A stretch of DNA of 64,000 bases, taken from positions 62,001 through 126,000 of the forward strand of contig NZ_JADLQL010000007.1 in NCBI RefSeq assembly GCF_015477805.1, in the 5' to 3' direction. This document shows positions 33,461 to 41,651 of the stretch, piece after piece. How positions within the stretch are numbered: the first letter of the stretch is position 1; every line of letters starts with the position of its first letter. The stretch is from Nocardia flavorosea. GTDB taxonomy: Bacteria > Actinomycetota > Actinomycetes > Mycobacteriales > Mycobacteriaceae. The translations under genes and the position numbers were made by a program. The notes under the pieces were generated by a model that saw only the letters and a list, made by a program, of their open reading frames with translations, was not told where the DNA came from and did not search any database.

Positions 33461-34300
33461 TCAGTGCAGCCGCCACAGCGGGGATACCGGACCGTGTCCC
33501 TTGCCCAGATCGTAGGCGGCATCGAGGCAACGCCGGGTCCATTCCTTGGCGAACTCGAAGGCGTCGGGCACCGAGTAGCCGTTGGCGAGGGCGCAGGCCA
33601 GGGCGGCTGCCAGGGTGTCGCCGCCGCCGTGGTCGTTACCGGTGGCGATGCGGGGAGCCCGGAACTCCAGGAAGCGCTCGCCGTCGAACAGCAGGTCCGT
33701 GCTGTCGGCAGAGGTACGCAGATGCCCGCCCTTCACCACCACCCATTGCGGGCCGAGCGCGTGCAGGGCCTCGGCCGCCGTCCGCGCCGAGGCCGCATCG
33801 GTGACCTGGACCCCGGTCAGCAATCGGATCTCATCCAGATTCGGTGTGACGATAGTGGCCAGCGGGAACAGTGTGTGGCGCATTGCGTCCAGGGCCTCGG
33901 TGTGCAGGAGGGGGTCGCCGTGCATGGACGCCGCGACGGGATCCACCACCAGTGGCGCCGAGCCGGCACGCCCGATCCCGACCTCCCGGCAGACGGCGGC
34001 TACCGCCTCGATGATGTCACTGGCGGCGAGCATTCCCGTTTTCGCGGCGCCGACACCGATATCGCCGGCCACCGACCGCACCTGATCGGCCACCACCTCC
34101 GGCGGAACCTCGTGGAAACCGCTCACTCCCACCGAGTTCTGTACGGTTACCGCGGCAATCGCCACCAGCGCATGCACTCCGCACAGCGTCATGGTGCGGG
34201 TATCGGCCTGGATCCCGGCGCCGCCACCCGAGTCGGTCCCGGCGATCGTGAGCACCCGCACCGGGGTCTGTCCCGGTGGGGTCAACGGCAACAACTTCAC
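33461..34300 (-). CDS. thiD: HMP/HMP-phosphate kinase ThiD
   Basis: ThiD phosphorylates hydroxymethylpyrimidine and its phosphate for thiamine synthesis. The 279-residue protein has VLTIAGTDSGGGAGIQADTRTMTLCGVHALVAIAAVTVQNSVGV, AAKTGMLAASDIIEAV, VVDPVAASMHGDPLL and VTPNLDEIRLLTG, all typical of ThiD. At the anion-hole end it reads GNDHGGGDTLAAALA, with Asp where the well-known enterobacterial enzyme has the Cys of GTGCT. The start GTG 34300 follows TAGGGTGA. Unlike the M. tuberculosis arrangement, it is about 7 kb from thiC, and no riboswitch precedes it. Confidence 0.92.
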   Translation of the reverse strand: MKLLPLTPPGQTPVRVLTIAGTDSGGGAGIQADTRTMTLCGVHALVAIAAVTVQNSVGVSGFHEVPPEVVADQVRSVAGDIGVGAAKTGMLAASDIIEAVAAVCREVGIGRAGSAPLVVDPVAASMHGDPLLHTEALDAMRHTLFPLATIVTPNLDEIRLLTGVQVTDAASARTAAEALHALGPQWVVVKGGHLRTSADSTDLLFDGERFLEFRAPRIATGNDHGGGDTLAAALACALANGYSVPDAFEFAKEWTRRCLDAAYDLGKGHGPVSPLWRLH

Positions 34301-34304
34301 GCAG

Positions 34305-34547
34305 TCACCCTACGTGGGCCTGGTCGCGGCCGGGTTCGGTCCCAGCGGGTCCGGCCGAGTGGGTGGGCGAGGAACGCTGATCCCGGCGCCGGCGCCGGCG
34401 GTCGCCGATCGACACCTCGACCCGCCGCCGGTATCGGTCACGCACCGGTTGCCCGTGAAAACGCGGCGGGATTTCGCGCACCGGCATTGCACGCGGAGTT
34501 CCCGGTCTACCCCGAGGTAGACGGGTGGCCTGCTGGTCGGTACTCAT
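34305..34547 (-). CDS. Possible small Arg-rich protein upstream of thiD
   Basis: An 80-codon frame starting ATG 34547 (MSTDQQATRLPRGRPGTPRAMPVREIPP...) ends four bases before thiD, a spacing seen in coupled genes. The product is very basic (a run of six Arg in DRRRRRRDQ). It has no ribosome-binding site, no hydrophobic core and no family I recognise, so it may be chance in GC-rich DNA. The other 98 bases of this 345-base gap show nothing. Confidence 0.25.
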   Translation of the reverse strand: MSTDQQATRLPRGRPGTPRAMPVREIPPRFHGQPVRDRYRRRVEVSIGDRRRRRRDQRSSPTHSAGPAGTEPGRDQAHVG

Positions 34548-34645
34548 CGGAATGAATTCGGGCGAATGGAGACCTGTCGCGACGGCCCACCGAACCCATC
34601 GTTGCTGTTGCGATGGGCGGCGGAGATGTCGTGGTATCCAGCCCG

Positions 34646-35203
34646 TCAGCGGATGGTCTGATCGATGAGGAGGCGGGCCGCGCGGTCGGTCCGTTCGGTA
34701 TCGCCGGTGATGAGGCGGTCCTGGAGGATGCCGCGGAGGCCGGAGATCAGCAACGTGGCGGCGGCCTCGGGGTCCTCCACCGAACTGAGTTCGCGCAGGC
34801 GGGTGGCAAGTACGGAGATGAAGGCCGCGATCGCCTCGTCGGCATAGCGTACGTACGGGGCCGCCGGGGCGCAGGCCGCGCCGAGGACTTGCAGCATGAC
34901 GGTGTTGCTGACGGCCTCGGGGCCGGTGGTGTTGGTGCGGTAGAAGTCCCACAGGCGTTCGCGGAGTGCGGTGACGTCGTGGATATCGGCGAATACGGCG
35001 GTGAGGTCTGGGCGGTGGGTCGCCAGGGCCTGGACCAGCAGTTCTTCTTTGGTGCCGAAGTAGTAGATCAGCATGCGAGAACTGGTGCCGAGTGCGGCGG
35101 CCAGGGGGCGCAGCGACAGGTCCGCGAGGCCGTGTTCGGCGATATAGCGGACCACCGCGTCGAGGAGTTCGGCGCGTTTGGCGTGGTCTAGGGGGCGGGC
35201 CAT
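34646..35203 (-). CDS. TetR-family regulator divergent from a ketosynthase
   Basis: The 185-residue protein has the TetR N-terminal domain RAELLDAVVRYIAEHGLADLSLRPLAAALGTSSRMLIYYFGTKEELLVQAL. An all-helical ligand domain follows. ATG 35203 is chosen because family similarity starts there. The 31-base gap to the divergent ketosynthase gene holds a perfect operator-like palindrome (35211-35228), so it probably represses both genes. The ligand is unknown; an acyl-CoA or acyl-ACP derivative is plausible from context only. Confidence 0.87.
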   Translation of the reverse strand: MARPLDHAKRAELLDAVVRYIAEHGLADLSLRPLAAALGTSSRMLIYYFGTKEELLVQALATHRPDLTAVFADIHDVTALRERLWDFYRTNTTGPEAVSNTVMLQVLGAACAPAAPYVRYADEAIAAFISVLATRLRELSSVEDPEAAATLLISGLRGILQDRLITGDTERTDRAARLLIDQTIR

Positions 35204-35210
35204 GGGTTGA

Positions 35211-35228
35211 CTGTAGCGAACGCTACAG
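35211..35228. promoter_or_regulatory. TetR operator between tetR and ketosynthase genes
   Basis: CTGTAGCGAACGCTACAG has perfect 8-bp arms (CTGTAGCG/CGCTACAG) around AA. It lies 7 bases from each flanking start codon, so it overlaps both promoters or leaderless starts. Confidence 0.8.
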
Positions 35229-35234
35229 GTATTG

Positions 35235-36491
35235 ATGAACCCCGTGAATGTACCGATCGCTTCAGGAACTCGGCCGGTGTCCACCCAGGTGGTTGTCACC
35301 GCCTACGCGGGAGTCACCTCCCTGGCCGACGATATGGACGACACCTGGGCCGCGTTGCTCCGCGGCGAAACCGGTATCACCACCCTCGACGATGATTTCG
35401 TCGCCGAGTACGACCTGCCGGTACGCATCGGCGGCAAACTGAAATCGCACCCCGGCGCCGAGCTGACCCGGGTCGAACAGCGGCGGCATTCGTATGTCGA
35501 GCAGCTCGCGTTGGTGCTGGGCCGGCGCGTCTGGGCGGCGGCGGGCCGCCCCGGGGTGGAGGGGGAGCGGCTCGCGGTCTGTATCGGTACCGGGCTGGGC
35601 GGCGGTGACGCGCTCATCGACGCGGTGGACGCCATGCGGGCGGGCGGGTATCGCAAGGTTTCGCCGATGTCGGTACCGATGGTCATGCCGAACGGTCCCG
35701 CGGCGACAGTGAGTCTCGAAATCGGCGCGAAAGCAGGCGTTTTCGCGCCGGTCTCCGCGTGCTCCTCGGGAACCGAGGCGATCGCTCATGCATGGCGGCT
35801 GATCGTCACCGGGGAGGCCGATGTCGTTGTGGCGGGTGGGGTGGAAGGCCATATCCACGCCGTGCCGATCGCGAGCTTCGCCATGATGCGCGCGATGAGC
35901 ACACGTAACGACGAACCGGAGCGGGCCTCTCGCCCGTTCGACCGGGACCGCGACGGTTTCGTGTTCGGTGAGGCCGGCGCTCTGGTGGTCCTCGAATCGG
36001 AGCGGCACGCCCGTGCCCGCGGTGCCCGTATCCACGCTCGGATTCTCGGAGCGGGTATCACCTCCGACGCCTACCACATCGTCGCCTCCGACCCGTCCGG
36101 TACGGGTGCGGCCCGGGCCATGCGTAAAGCGATTGCGACAGCGGGATTGCGGCCCACCGATATCCGGCATGTGAACGCTCACGCCACTTCGACCTCGATC
36201 GGCGATGCGTCCGAGGCCGCGGCGATCGGCGCTGTCACTCCCGAAGCTTCGGTCTACGCGCCCAAATCGGCGCTGGGGCATTCGATCGGTGCGGTCGGTG
36301 CGCTGGAAACCATCCTGACCGCATGCACGCTGCGCGAACAGATCATTCCGCCCACGCTGAACCTCGACAACTCCGCTGTCGACCTCGATATTGTGCACGG
36401 CTGCGCGCGCCCGCAAGTTTGCGAGTACGCGCTGACGAACTCCTTCGGATTCGGCGGACACAACGTCACCCTCGCACTCGGACGGGTCTGA
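35235..36491 (+). CDS. KasA/KasB-like beta-ketoacyl-ACP synthase, stand-alone
   Basis: This 418-residue KAS II-type condensing enzyme has the complete catalytic triad: Cys 176 (PVSACSSGTEAIAHAWR), His 316 (HVNAHATST) and His 349 (SALGHSIGAVGALE). The long segment MMRAMSTRNDEPERASRPFDRDRDGFVFGEAGALVVLE closely follows mycobacterial KasA/KasB. ATG 35235 is used. It is not in a FAS-II operon; its only partner is the divergent TetR gene. It may be an inducible extra ketosynthase for meromycolate or another long acyl chain. That role is inferred. Confidence 0.88.
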   Translation: MNPVNVPIASGTRPVSTQVVVTAYAGVTSLADDMDDTWAALLRGETGITTLDDDFVAEYDLPVRIGGKLKSHPGAELTRVEQRRHSYVEQLALVLGRRVWAAAGRPGVEGERLAVCIGTGLGGGDALIDAVDAMRAGGYRKVSPMSVPMVMPNGPAATVSLEIGAKAGVFAPVSACSSGTEAIAHAWRLIVTGEADVVVAGGVEGHIHAVPIASFAMMRAMSTRNDEPERASRPFDRDRDGFVFGEAGALVVLESERHARARGARIHARILGAGITSDAYHIVASDPSGTGAARAMRKAIATAGLRPTDIRHVNAHATSTSIGDASEAAAIGAVTPEASVYAPKSALGHSIGAVGALETILTACTLREQIIPPTLNLDNSAVDLDIVHGCARPQVCEYALTNSFGFGGHNVTLALGRV

Positions 36492-36732
36492 CCTGCCGAT
36501 CGCTTCGCCGGCCAGTTGGGCGGATCACTGCGCCGGCACGCAGGGGCGGCCGCGAATTTTCGGCCGGATGGTCACGGGTGAACCCGGGTTCGGTTGCGAA
36601 ACGCTGCTGTCGTCGCTGTTGTTCTCCAGTTCGGAACACAGCGAAGACCCCGCCGGTATCGCCCGATGTGCGTCGGCGCCGAGGAGCATGAAAGTCCGGA
36701 CCGGCCCGGGGCGAAACCGAGCCGGTCGACGT

Positions 36733-37413
36733 TCAGTCGCCGGCGGCGGGCTTCGCTGCGCCGGGTCCCGGGTCGCGTTTCCAGCGCCAGGCGAATTCGC
36801 CGGCCCGGGGTGGCGGGCCGGGGAGTTCTTCGCCGTCGCGCAGACCGGCGAGCATGAGGGCGAGGATCCGGCGGCGTAACTGTCCGGTGCGTTCGGCATC
36901 GGGGGTGGATACCGCGGCGCAGGCTTCCAGTATGAGGCCGAGGTCCTGGGGGGTTACGTCGCGGCGCAGCTGTCCGGATTCGTGTGCCCGCCGGATGAGT
37001 TCGTTGTTCACCTTCTCGGAATGCCGGACATCGGGCACCAGTGATTCGTCAGGTGTGAACGTGCCGGCGAGGTGGACGGCCAGCGAATGTACATCGGCGT
37101 GGACCACCCGCTCCAGGAAACTCACCAGTGCCTGCCAGCCGTCGGGTTCCTCGAGTGCCGCATCGGCTTCGGCGTTGTACCGGCGCAGCCCGTCGTGGCA
37201 AAGGGTGCGCAGTAGTACGTCTTTGCTCGGATAGCGGCGGTAGAGAGCGCTGATCCCGACTCCGGCGCGTTCGGCGACAGCCGAGATCGGCGCGTTCGCG
37301 TCGGCGAGGAAAACCGCTCGCGCGGCGTCGAGGATGAGTCTGTCGTTGCGGGCGGCTTGCGCTTTGCGGCCGGGGAGGGGTTTGGCGGCGGAGGTTTCGG
37401 CTGTTCCGGGCAT
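36733..37413 (-). CDS. TetR-family regulator divergent from an epoxide hydrolase
   Basis: The 226-residue protein has the TetR domain NDRLILDAARAVFLADANAPISAVAERAGVGISALYRRYPSKDVLLRTLCHDGLRRY. A C-terminal ligand domain follows, then a Pro/Gly/Lys-rich tail. The gap of 85 bases to the epoxide hydrolase gene contains two related 19-base sites in opposite orientation, the probable operators. It likely represses the hydrolase until a substrate or product binds. The 241 bases on its 3' side hold only a 12-bp palindrome (GAACCCGGGTTC, 36580-36591). Confidence 0.87.
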   Translation of the reverse strand: MPGTAETSAAKPLPGRKAQAARNDRLILDAARAVFLADANAPISAVAERAGVGISALYRRYPSKDVLLRTLCHDGLRRYNAEADAALEEPDGWQALVSFLERVVHADVHSLAVHLAGTFTPDESLVPDVRHSEKVNNELIRRAHESGQLRRDVTPQDLGLILEACAAVSTPDAERTGQLRRRILALMLAGLRDGEELPGPPPRAGEFAWRWKRDPGPGAAKPAAGD

Positions 37414-37431
37414 GCTTCGAGGTTAACACTT

Positions 37432-37485
37432 GAAACGGAATGATCCGTTCTGGTACGTTCAGAACAGAACAAAGCATTCCGTTCC
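37432..37485. promoter_or_regulatory. Paired TetR sites upstream of epoxide hydrolase
   Basis: GAAACGGAATGATCCGTTC (37432-37450) and, on the opposite strand, GGAACGGAATGCTTTGTTC (37467-37485) share 15 of 19 bases. The first contains an inverted repeat AACGGA/TCCGTT. The second ends 13 bases before the hydrolase ATG. Two sites in the divergent gap fit repression of both genes. Confidence 0.65.
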
Positions 37486-37498
37486 AGTAGGAGTTGAT

Positions 37499-38587
37499 AT
37501 GACCGTCATCCAGCCTTTCCGTATCGAGATCCCCGCCGCCGAGCTCGACGATCTGCGTGCTCGTCTCGAGCGCACCCGCTGGGCAGAGCAGATCCCCGGC
37601 TCCGGTGACGAGTACGGCGTGAGTGTCGACCGGGTACGCCACCTCGCCGATGTCTGGCGTTCGCTCGACTGGCGCGCCCAAGAGCGCAAACTGAACGCCT
37701 ATCCGCAGTTCCGCACGGAAATCGACGGTCAGCTGATCCACTTCCTGCATATCCGGTCGGCGGGGGCGCAGGGATTCCCGCTGATTCTCACCCACGGCTG
37801 GCCCGGCACCTTCGTCGAATTCCTCGATCTCGTCGAGCCGCTCACGGCGGCCGGTTTCGACCTGGTCATCCCGTCGGTGCCCGGCTACGGTTTCTCCGGA
37901 CCGACAACGGAAGCCGGCTGGAACGATGCCCGTATCGCCCGCGCCTGGGCCGAGCTGATGGATCGCCTCGGCTACCGGCGCTACGGCGCCGTGGGTAATG
38001 ACGGCGGGTCGTCCATTTCCGCGGAGCTCGGCCGTTGTGCCCCCGAGCGGGTGGTGGGAGTGCATGTCGCGCAGGTGTATTCGTTCCCGTCCGGTGACCC
38101 CGCGGAAATGGCCGATCTCAGCGCCGATGAGCAGCAGGCGATGGCGACGCTGGATTGGTTCGTCAAGAACAAAATGGGTTTCAATGTCCTGCAGTCACAG
38201 CAGCCGCAGACCCTTGCGCACGCCCTGGCGGATTCCCCGGCCGGTCTGCTCGGCTGGAACAGTCAGCTACTCGGACCGGATCTGGACGATGAATTCGTCG
38301 TCACCAATATCGCGATCCACTGGTTCACCGCAACCGCCGGCTCGGCGATCCGGCACTACTTCGAGAAGGACAAGGCCGAGCAGCCCACCGAACCGAGCAC
38401 CGTCCCGCTCGCGTTGTCCGGTTCCACCGGGGATTTCCATGGCATCCGGCGTTTCGCCGAGCGCGACCACAACGTGGTTTCCTGGCGGACCCACGATGTG
38501 CACAGCCACTACCTGCACCACGCCGCGCCCGCGCTCATGGCCGAGGAGATCACCGTGTTCTTCGACAAGGTCCGCGCCGGCGAGTAG
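37499..38587 (+). CDS. Epoxide hydrolase (alpha/beta fold with N-terminal EHN domain)
   Basis: The 362-residue protein has the epoxide-hydrolase N-terminal domain (FRIEIPAAELDDLRARLERTRWAEQIPGSG...VWRSLDWRAQERKLNAYPQF). The hydrolase core has the oxyanion segment LTHGWPGTFVEF, VPGYGFSGPT and nucleophile Asp 168 in AVGNDGGSS. A C-terminal His-rich segment (HDVHSHYLHHAAPALMAEE) supplies the catalytic His. It would open an epoxide to a diol, in detoxification or degradation; the substrate is unknown. ATG 37499 follows AGTAGGAG. It is divergent from its probable TetR repressor. Confidence 0.87.
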   Translation: MTVIQPFRIEIPAAELDDLRARLERTRWAEQIPGSGDEYGVSVDRVRHLADVWRSLDWRAQERKLNAYPQFRTEIDGQLIHFLHIRSAGAQGFPLILTHGWPGTFVEFLDLVEPLTAAGFDLVIPSVPGYGFSGPTTEAGWNDARIARAWAELMDRLGYRRYGAVGNDGGSSISAELGRCAPERVVGVHVAQVYSFPSGDPAEMADLSADEQQAMATLDWFVKNKMGFNVLQSQQPQTLAHALADSPAGLLGWNSQLLGPDLDDEFVVTNIAIHWFTATAGSAIRHYFEKDKAEQPTEPSTVPLALSGSTGDFHGIRRFAERDHNVVSWRTHDVHSHYLHHAAPALMAEEITVFFDKVRAGE

Positions 38588-38701
38588 GCCCCGAAATCGG
38601 GCCGGATCGATGTCGACTACGGGAGCCACCGCGGGTGGTCCGCGCCGGCCGGTACCCGGCACGTTCGACGGCCGGGCGCCCAGGCGCGCAGTTTCCACCG
38701 C

Positions 38702-39055
38702 TCAGCTCGGAACCTTGTCCAGGAAACCGAGGACGGTCTCGATACGCCCCTGTTCGTCGGTGACCAGGACATCGAACCCGATGATCACCGGTTCCGCGCC
38801 GGCCGGTCCCAGGCCCCACTGGAACCGGACCTGGCGATGGTGGTTGTCCGGTTCGCCGACCTGGCTGAACACGAACCCCGGGAACTGCTCGTGCACGGCA
38901 CCGATGGTGGTGCCGATCGCGTCGCGGCCCGCCGCGTCGGCGAGCGGATCGGTGTAGGTGGCCTCCGGCGCCCAGTGCTCGGCGAGCAGCGCCGTGCGGG
39001 CCTGCGGCTCGGTGCTGTTCCAGGTCTGCAGGTAGGTGCGGACGATGTCGTTCAT
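38702..39055 (-). CDS. NTF2-fold (SnoaL-like) protein divergent from the MmyB-like regulator
   Basis: The 117-residue protein reads IVRTYLQTWNSTEPQARTALLAEHWAPEATYTDPLADAAGRDAIGTTIGAVHEQFPGFVFSQVG. Strands RQVRFQWGLGPAG and IIGFDVLVTDEQGRIETVLGFLD follow, matching the common nuclear transport factor 2-like family. No catalytic role can be assigned. The divergent MmyB-like gene starts 121 bases away, and a TTACC-N5-GGTAA repeat lies between them, so the two are probably co-regulated. Confidence 0.8.
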   Translation of the reverse strand: MNDIVRTYLQTWNSTEPQARTALLAEHWAPEATYTDPLADAAGRDAIGTTIGAVHEQFPGFVFSQVGEPDNHHRQVRFQWGLGPAGAEPVIIGFDVLVTDEQGRIETVLGFLDKVPS

Positions 39056-39125
39056 AAGAGGATCCCTCCGGGTTCCGTTGACTGTGTGCTGCTCAAAGCT
39101 TCGCCCCGATCCGGCCTTTTGACGA

Positions 39126-39140
39126 TTACCCCGGAGGTAA
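39126..39140. promoter_or_regulatory. TTACC-N5-GGTAA inverted repeat between NTF2 and MmyB-like genes
   Basis: TTACCCCGGAGGTAA, with flanking A and T giving ATTACC/GGTAAT arms, lies 71 bases upstream of the NTF2-fold gene and 36 bases upstream of the MmyB-like gene. It is the third copy of the repeat in this window and the only one next to a regulator gene. Confidence 0.6.
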
Positions 39141-39175
39141 TGGGATCGGCTACCGGAACGGCTAGCATCTGATAT

Positions 39176-39955
39176 GTGGCGATATTGGACACCGAATCCC
39201 CGGTAGGGGGCCTGATCCGCGCGTGGCGGGAGCGACGGCGGCTGAGCCAGTTGCAGCTGGCCGCGCAGGCGGAGGTGTCCACGCGGCATCTGAGTTTCGT
39301 GGAGACCGGCCGGTCGCGACCCACCCGGGAGATGATCGAGCGGCTTGCCGCGCATCTGGATGTACCGCTGCGCGAACGCAACCAACTGCTGCTCGCGGCC
39401 GGTTACGCCCCCCGCTACGGCCAGCGCGACCCGGACGCCCCGGAATTGCACGCGGTGATGGACGCCTTCCGCACCCTGCTCGACGCGCACCTCCCGCATC
39501 CGGCGCTGGTACTGGACCGCTGCTGGGACGTGGTCGATCGCAATACCGCCACCGATGTGCTGCTCGTGGGGTGCGCGCCGGAACTGCTGGAACCGCCGGT
39601 CAACGCGATCCGCATCTCCCTGCACCCGGACGGCCTGGCGCCGCGGATCCGCAACCTGGGCCAGTGGCGGGGGCATCTGCTGAGCCAGATCCGGTCCCGG
39701 CTCGCGGCCACGGGGGATCCACGTCTGCGGTCACTGCTGGAGGAGGTATCGGCCTACCCGTGCCCCGAGGCGGGGGTCGCGGCACGCGCCGATGTGGTGG
39801 TACCGCTGCAACTGAGCGTGGGCGATGCCGAGTTCTCCTTCTTCAGTATCACCACCTCGGCGATGTCGGCCACCGATGTGACGATCGACGAACTGCATAT
39901 CGAGGCGTTCTACCCGGCGGACGAGGCGACGATGCGAGTTTTTCGCGCGATGTGA
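39176..39955 (+). CDS. XRE-family regulator with MmyB-like ligand domain
   Basis: The 259-residue protein begins with an XRE helix-turn-helix (GGLIRAWRERRRLSQLQLAAQAEVSTRHLSFVETGRSRPTREMIERLAAHLDVPLRERNQLLLAAGYAP). An MmyB-like ligand-binding domain follows (LVLDRCWDVVDRNTATDVLL, ISLHPDGLAPRIRNLGQWRGHLLSQI, and a C-terminal VVVPLQLSVGDAEFSFFSI). Such regulators usually control a neighbouring redox or NTF2-fold gene. GTG 39176 is the family-like start. It is divergent from the NTF2-fold gene. The TTACC/GGTAA repeat is its likely site, which would extend its regulon to 13225 and 29419. Confidence 0.88.
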   Translation: MAILDTESPVGGLIRAWRERRRLSQLQLAAQAEVSTRHLSFVETGRSRPTREMIERLAAHLDVPLRERNQLLLAAGYAPRYGQRDPDAPELHAVMDAFRTLLDAHLPHPALVLDRCWDVVDRNTATDVLLVGCAPELLEPPVNAIRISLHPDGLAPRIRNLGQWRGHLLSQIRSRLAATGDPRLRSLLEEVSAYPCPEAGVAARADVVVPLQLSVGDAEFSFFSITTSAMSATDVTIDELHIEAFYPADEATMRVFRAM

Positions 39956-40079
39956 CGGTCCCTGGACAGCCTTTGGACGCTCGCTTATGTAGCGGAGCGT
40001 TCGAGCCATGTTCCGTCTCGTTGCTGTCGGCTGTACTGGATTCAGTCAGCAGCCAACAGCTTTCGACCAGGAGCGGAAT

Positions 40080-40703
40080 ATGCGAATCACAGTTTTCGGA
40101 GCCACCGGCACGGTCGGCCGGCATATCGTCGATCAGGCGCTCGAGCGCGGGTACGAGGTCACTGCACTCACCCGGGATGCCGCCCGGATCACCCGGGCGC
40201 ACGAACGACTGCACATCGTGGAAGGTGATGTGCTCGACCCCGGCGCGGTCGAACGAGCCGTCACCGGCCAGGACGCCGTCCTGGTGGCGCTCGGTAACGG
40301 CCGCAAGGGGGTGGTGCGGGCGGAAGGCACCCGGACGGTGATCGAGGCGATGAACCGGGCCGGGGTGAAACGGCTCGTGTGCCAGTCCACTCTCGGCGCC
40401 GGTGACAGCCGGGCAAACCTGAACTTCCTGTGGAAATACATTATGTTCGGCCTGCTGCTGCGCCCTGCCTACGCCGATCACCAGCAGCAGGAATCCTACG
40501 TTCGAGCCAGTGACCTGGATTGGACCATCGTGCGCCCCAGCGCCTTCACCGACGGTCCGCGCACCGGCGCCTACCGCCACGGATTCGGCCCCGGCGAAAC
40601 CGGTCTCGCGCTGAAGATCGCGCGGGCCGATATCGCGGGCTTCCTGCTGGATCAGGTCACCGACCGCACCTATGTGCACCGGGCTCCGGGCCTGTCCAAC
40701 TGA
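40080..40703 (+). CDS. NmrA-like NAD(P)-binding atypical SDR
   Basis: The 207-residue protein has the atypical-SDR cofactor motif at its very start (ITVFGATGTVGRHIVDQALERGYEVTALTRD). It also has VEGDVLDPGAVERAV, DAVLVALGN, RLVCQSTLGAG and SDLDWTIVRPSAFTDG. These proteins reduce small substrates or act as redox sensors; the role here is unknown. ATG 40080 is preceded by AGGAGCGG. The upstream gap has an imperfect inverted repeat around TATGT (about 39980-40003). It follows the MmyB-like gene on the same strand after 124 bases and may be another target of it. Confidence 0.82.
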   Translation: MRITVFGATGTVGRHIVDQALERGYEVTALTRDAARITRAHERLHIVEGDVLDPGAVERAVTGQDAVLVALGNGRKGVVRAEGTRTVIEAMNRAGVKRLVCQSTLGAGDSRANLNFLWKYIMFGLLLRPAYADHQQQESYVRASDLDWTIVRPSAFTDGPRTGAYRHGFGPGETGLALKIARADIAGFLLDQVTDRTYVHRAPGLSN

Positions 40704-40933
40704 ACCCCGGCCGGAGTGCACCGACTCCGCATCCGGCGGCTGTCGCGGAATCGGTCGAGCGCAGGCGCCGGCAGCGGTCGTTCGCGAGGTGCTCGCAACC
40801 CACGTCGCTGTCGTGCGGCGACCGGTCGCGGCGCGCCGACCGGTCTGTGCGGCGGCAACAGGGGGCTCGTGCCGGAACTTGTGGTGGCTCCCAGGAATGT
40901 TCGTGGCGGCGGGACCGGGCCGGGGTGAATGGT

Positions 40934-41563
40934 TCAAGCCCCTGGCCCGGCCGTGTATTCACCGGCGATTGTGCGGGCTGCGGAACTGCGGGTCACGCGC
41001 TGTCGCAGCACGATGATCAGGCACAGGCCGATGCCCAAGGTGGTCGCGTAGACGGGAAAAGCCCATACCGCCGGCTCCCACACGGTGATCGTGAGCAACG
41101 TGATGATTCCGTTCACCGCCACCAAACCGAAAACCAGCGGATTCTCGGTGCCGGGCGCGGACCACGCTTTGCGGAAAGTCGGGATCGCCGCGGCAAGATC
41201 GCCGAGTACGGCGAAGATCACGGCCGTCTGTGGATCGTCCCACGCCAGCCAGATCGCCAGCGCGGCGGCGGATGCGGCCCCGCAGAGCAGATCCGCTGTC
41301 GACAGCCGCCAATAGCTCGACCGGTTCGCGAACGAGGCGAGAAAAACCACTGCCGGACCCGCACCCATCGAGAAGGTGAGCACCGCGGGCAGACCGACAC
41401 CGCCGTCGAGTTGAGCGCCGAACCCGGTCAGCGACGCGGCCGCCCACAGAAACCACGAGAGGCGGTTCGGTTGCACGGCACCGCGCACGGTGAGCAGGGC
41501 ATAACTGAGCGTTCCCACCATGCTGAACGCGGCGCCGAGGAATACGAACCGTGGATCGATCAC
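40934..41563 (-). CDS. Uncharacterised multi-helix membrane protein
   Basis: From GTG 41563 the 209-residue protein is mostly hydrophobic, with about seven helices. These include FVFLGAAFSMVGTLSYALLTV, LSWFLWAAASLTGFGAQL, LSTADLLCGAASAAALAIWLAW, TAVIFAVLGDLAAAIPTF, FGLVAVNGIITLLTI and FPVYATTLGIGLCLIIVL. Charged loops sit between them. I do not recognise a characterised family; the pattern is loosely like small transporters of the PnuC/SWEET kind, but no signature supports this. The frame upstream of 41563 is Arg/Pro-rich and not protein-like. It lies downstream of thiC on the same strand, behind a hairpin. The 230 bases on its 3' side show nothing. Confidence 0.65.
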   Translation of the reverse strand: MIDPRFVFLGAAFSMVGTLSYALLTVRGAVQPNRLSWFLWAAASLTGFGAQLDGGVGLPAVLTFSMGAGPAVVFLASFANRSSYWRLSTADLLCGAASAAALAIWLAWDDPQTAVIFAVLGDLAAAIPTFRKAWSAPGTENPLVFGLVAVNGIITLLTITVWEPAVWAFPVYATTLGIGLCLIIVLRQRVTRSSAARTIAGEYTAGPGA

Positions 41564-41651
41564 CGATCCACGAGAACACCGGAGCCCCGGCCCGGCAAGG
41601 GGCCGGGTCGGCCACCCCTTCGGCAGACCTGCCAGGAGCGAAGCAAGAGAC

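Noticed and set aside
36580..36591. GAACCCGGGTTC palindrome between convergent ketosynthase and TetR genes
   Set aside because: A 12-bp GC-rich palindrome with no loop or T tract occurs easily by chance at this base composition.
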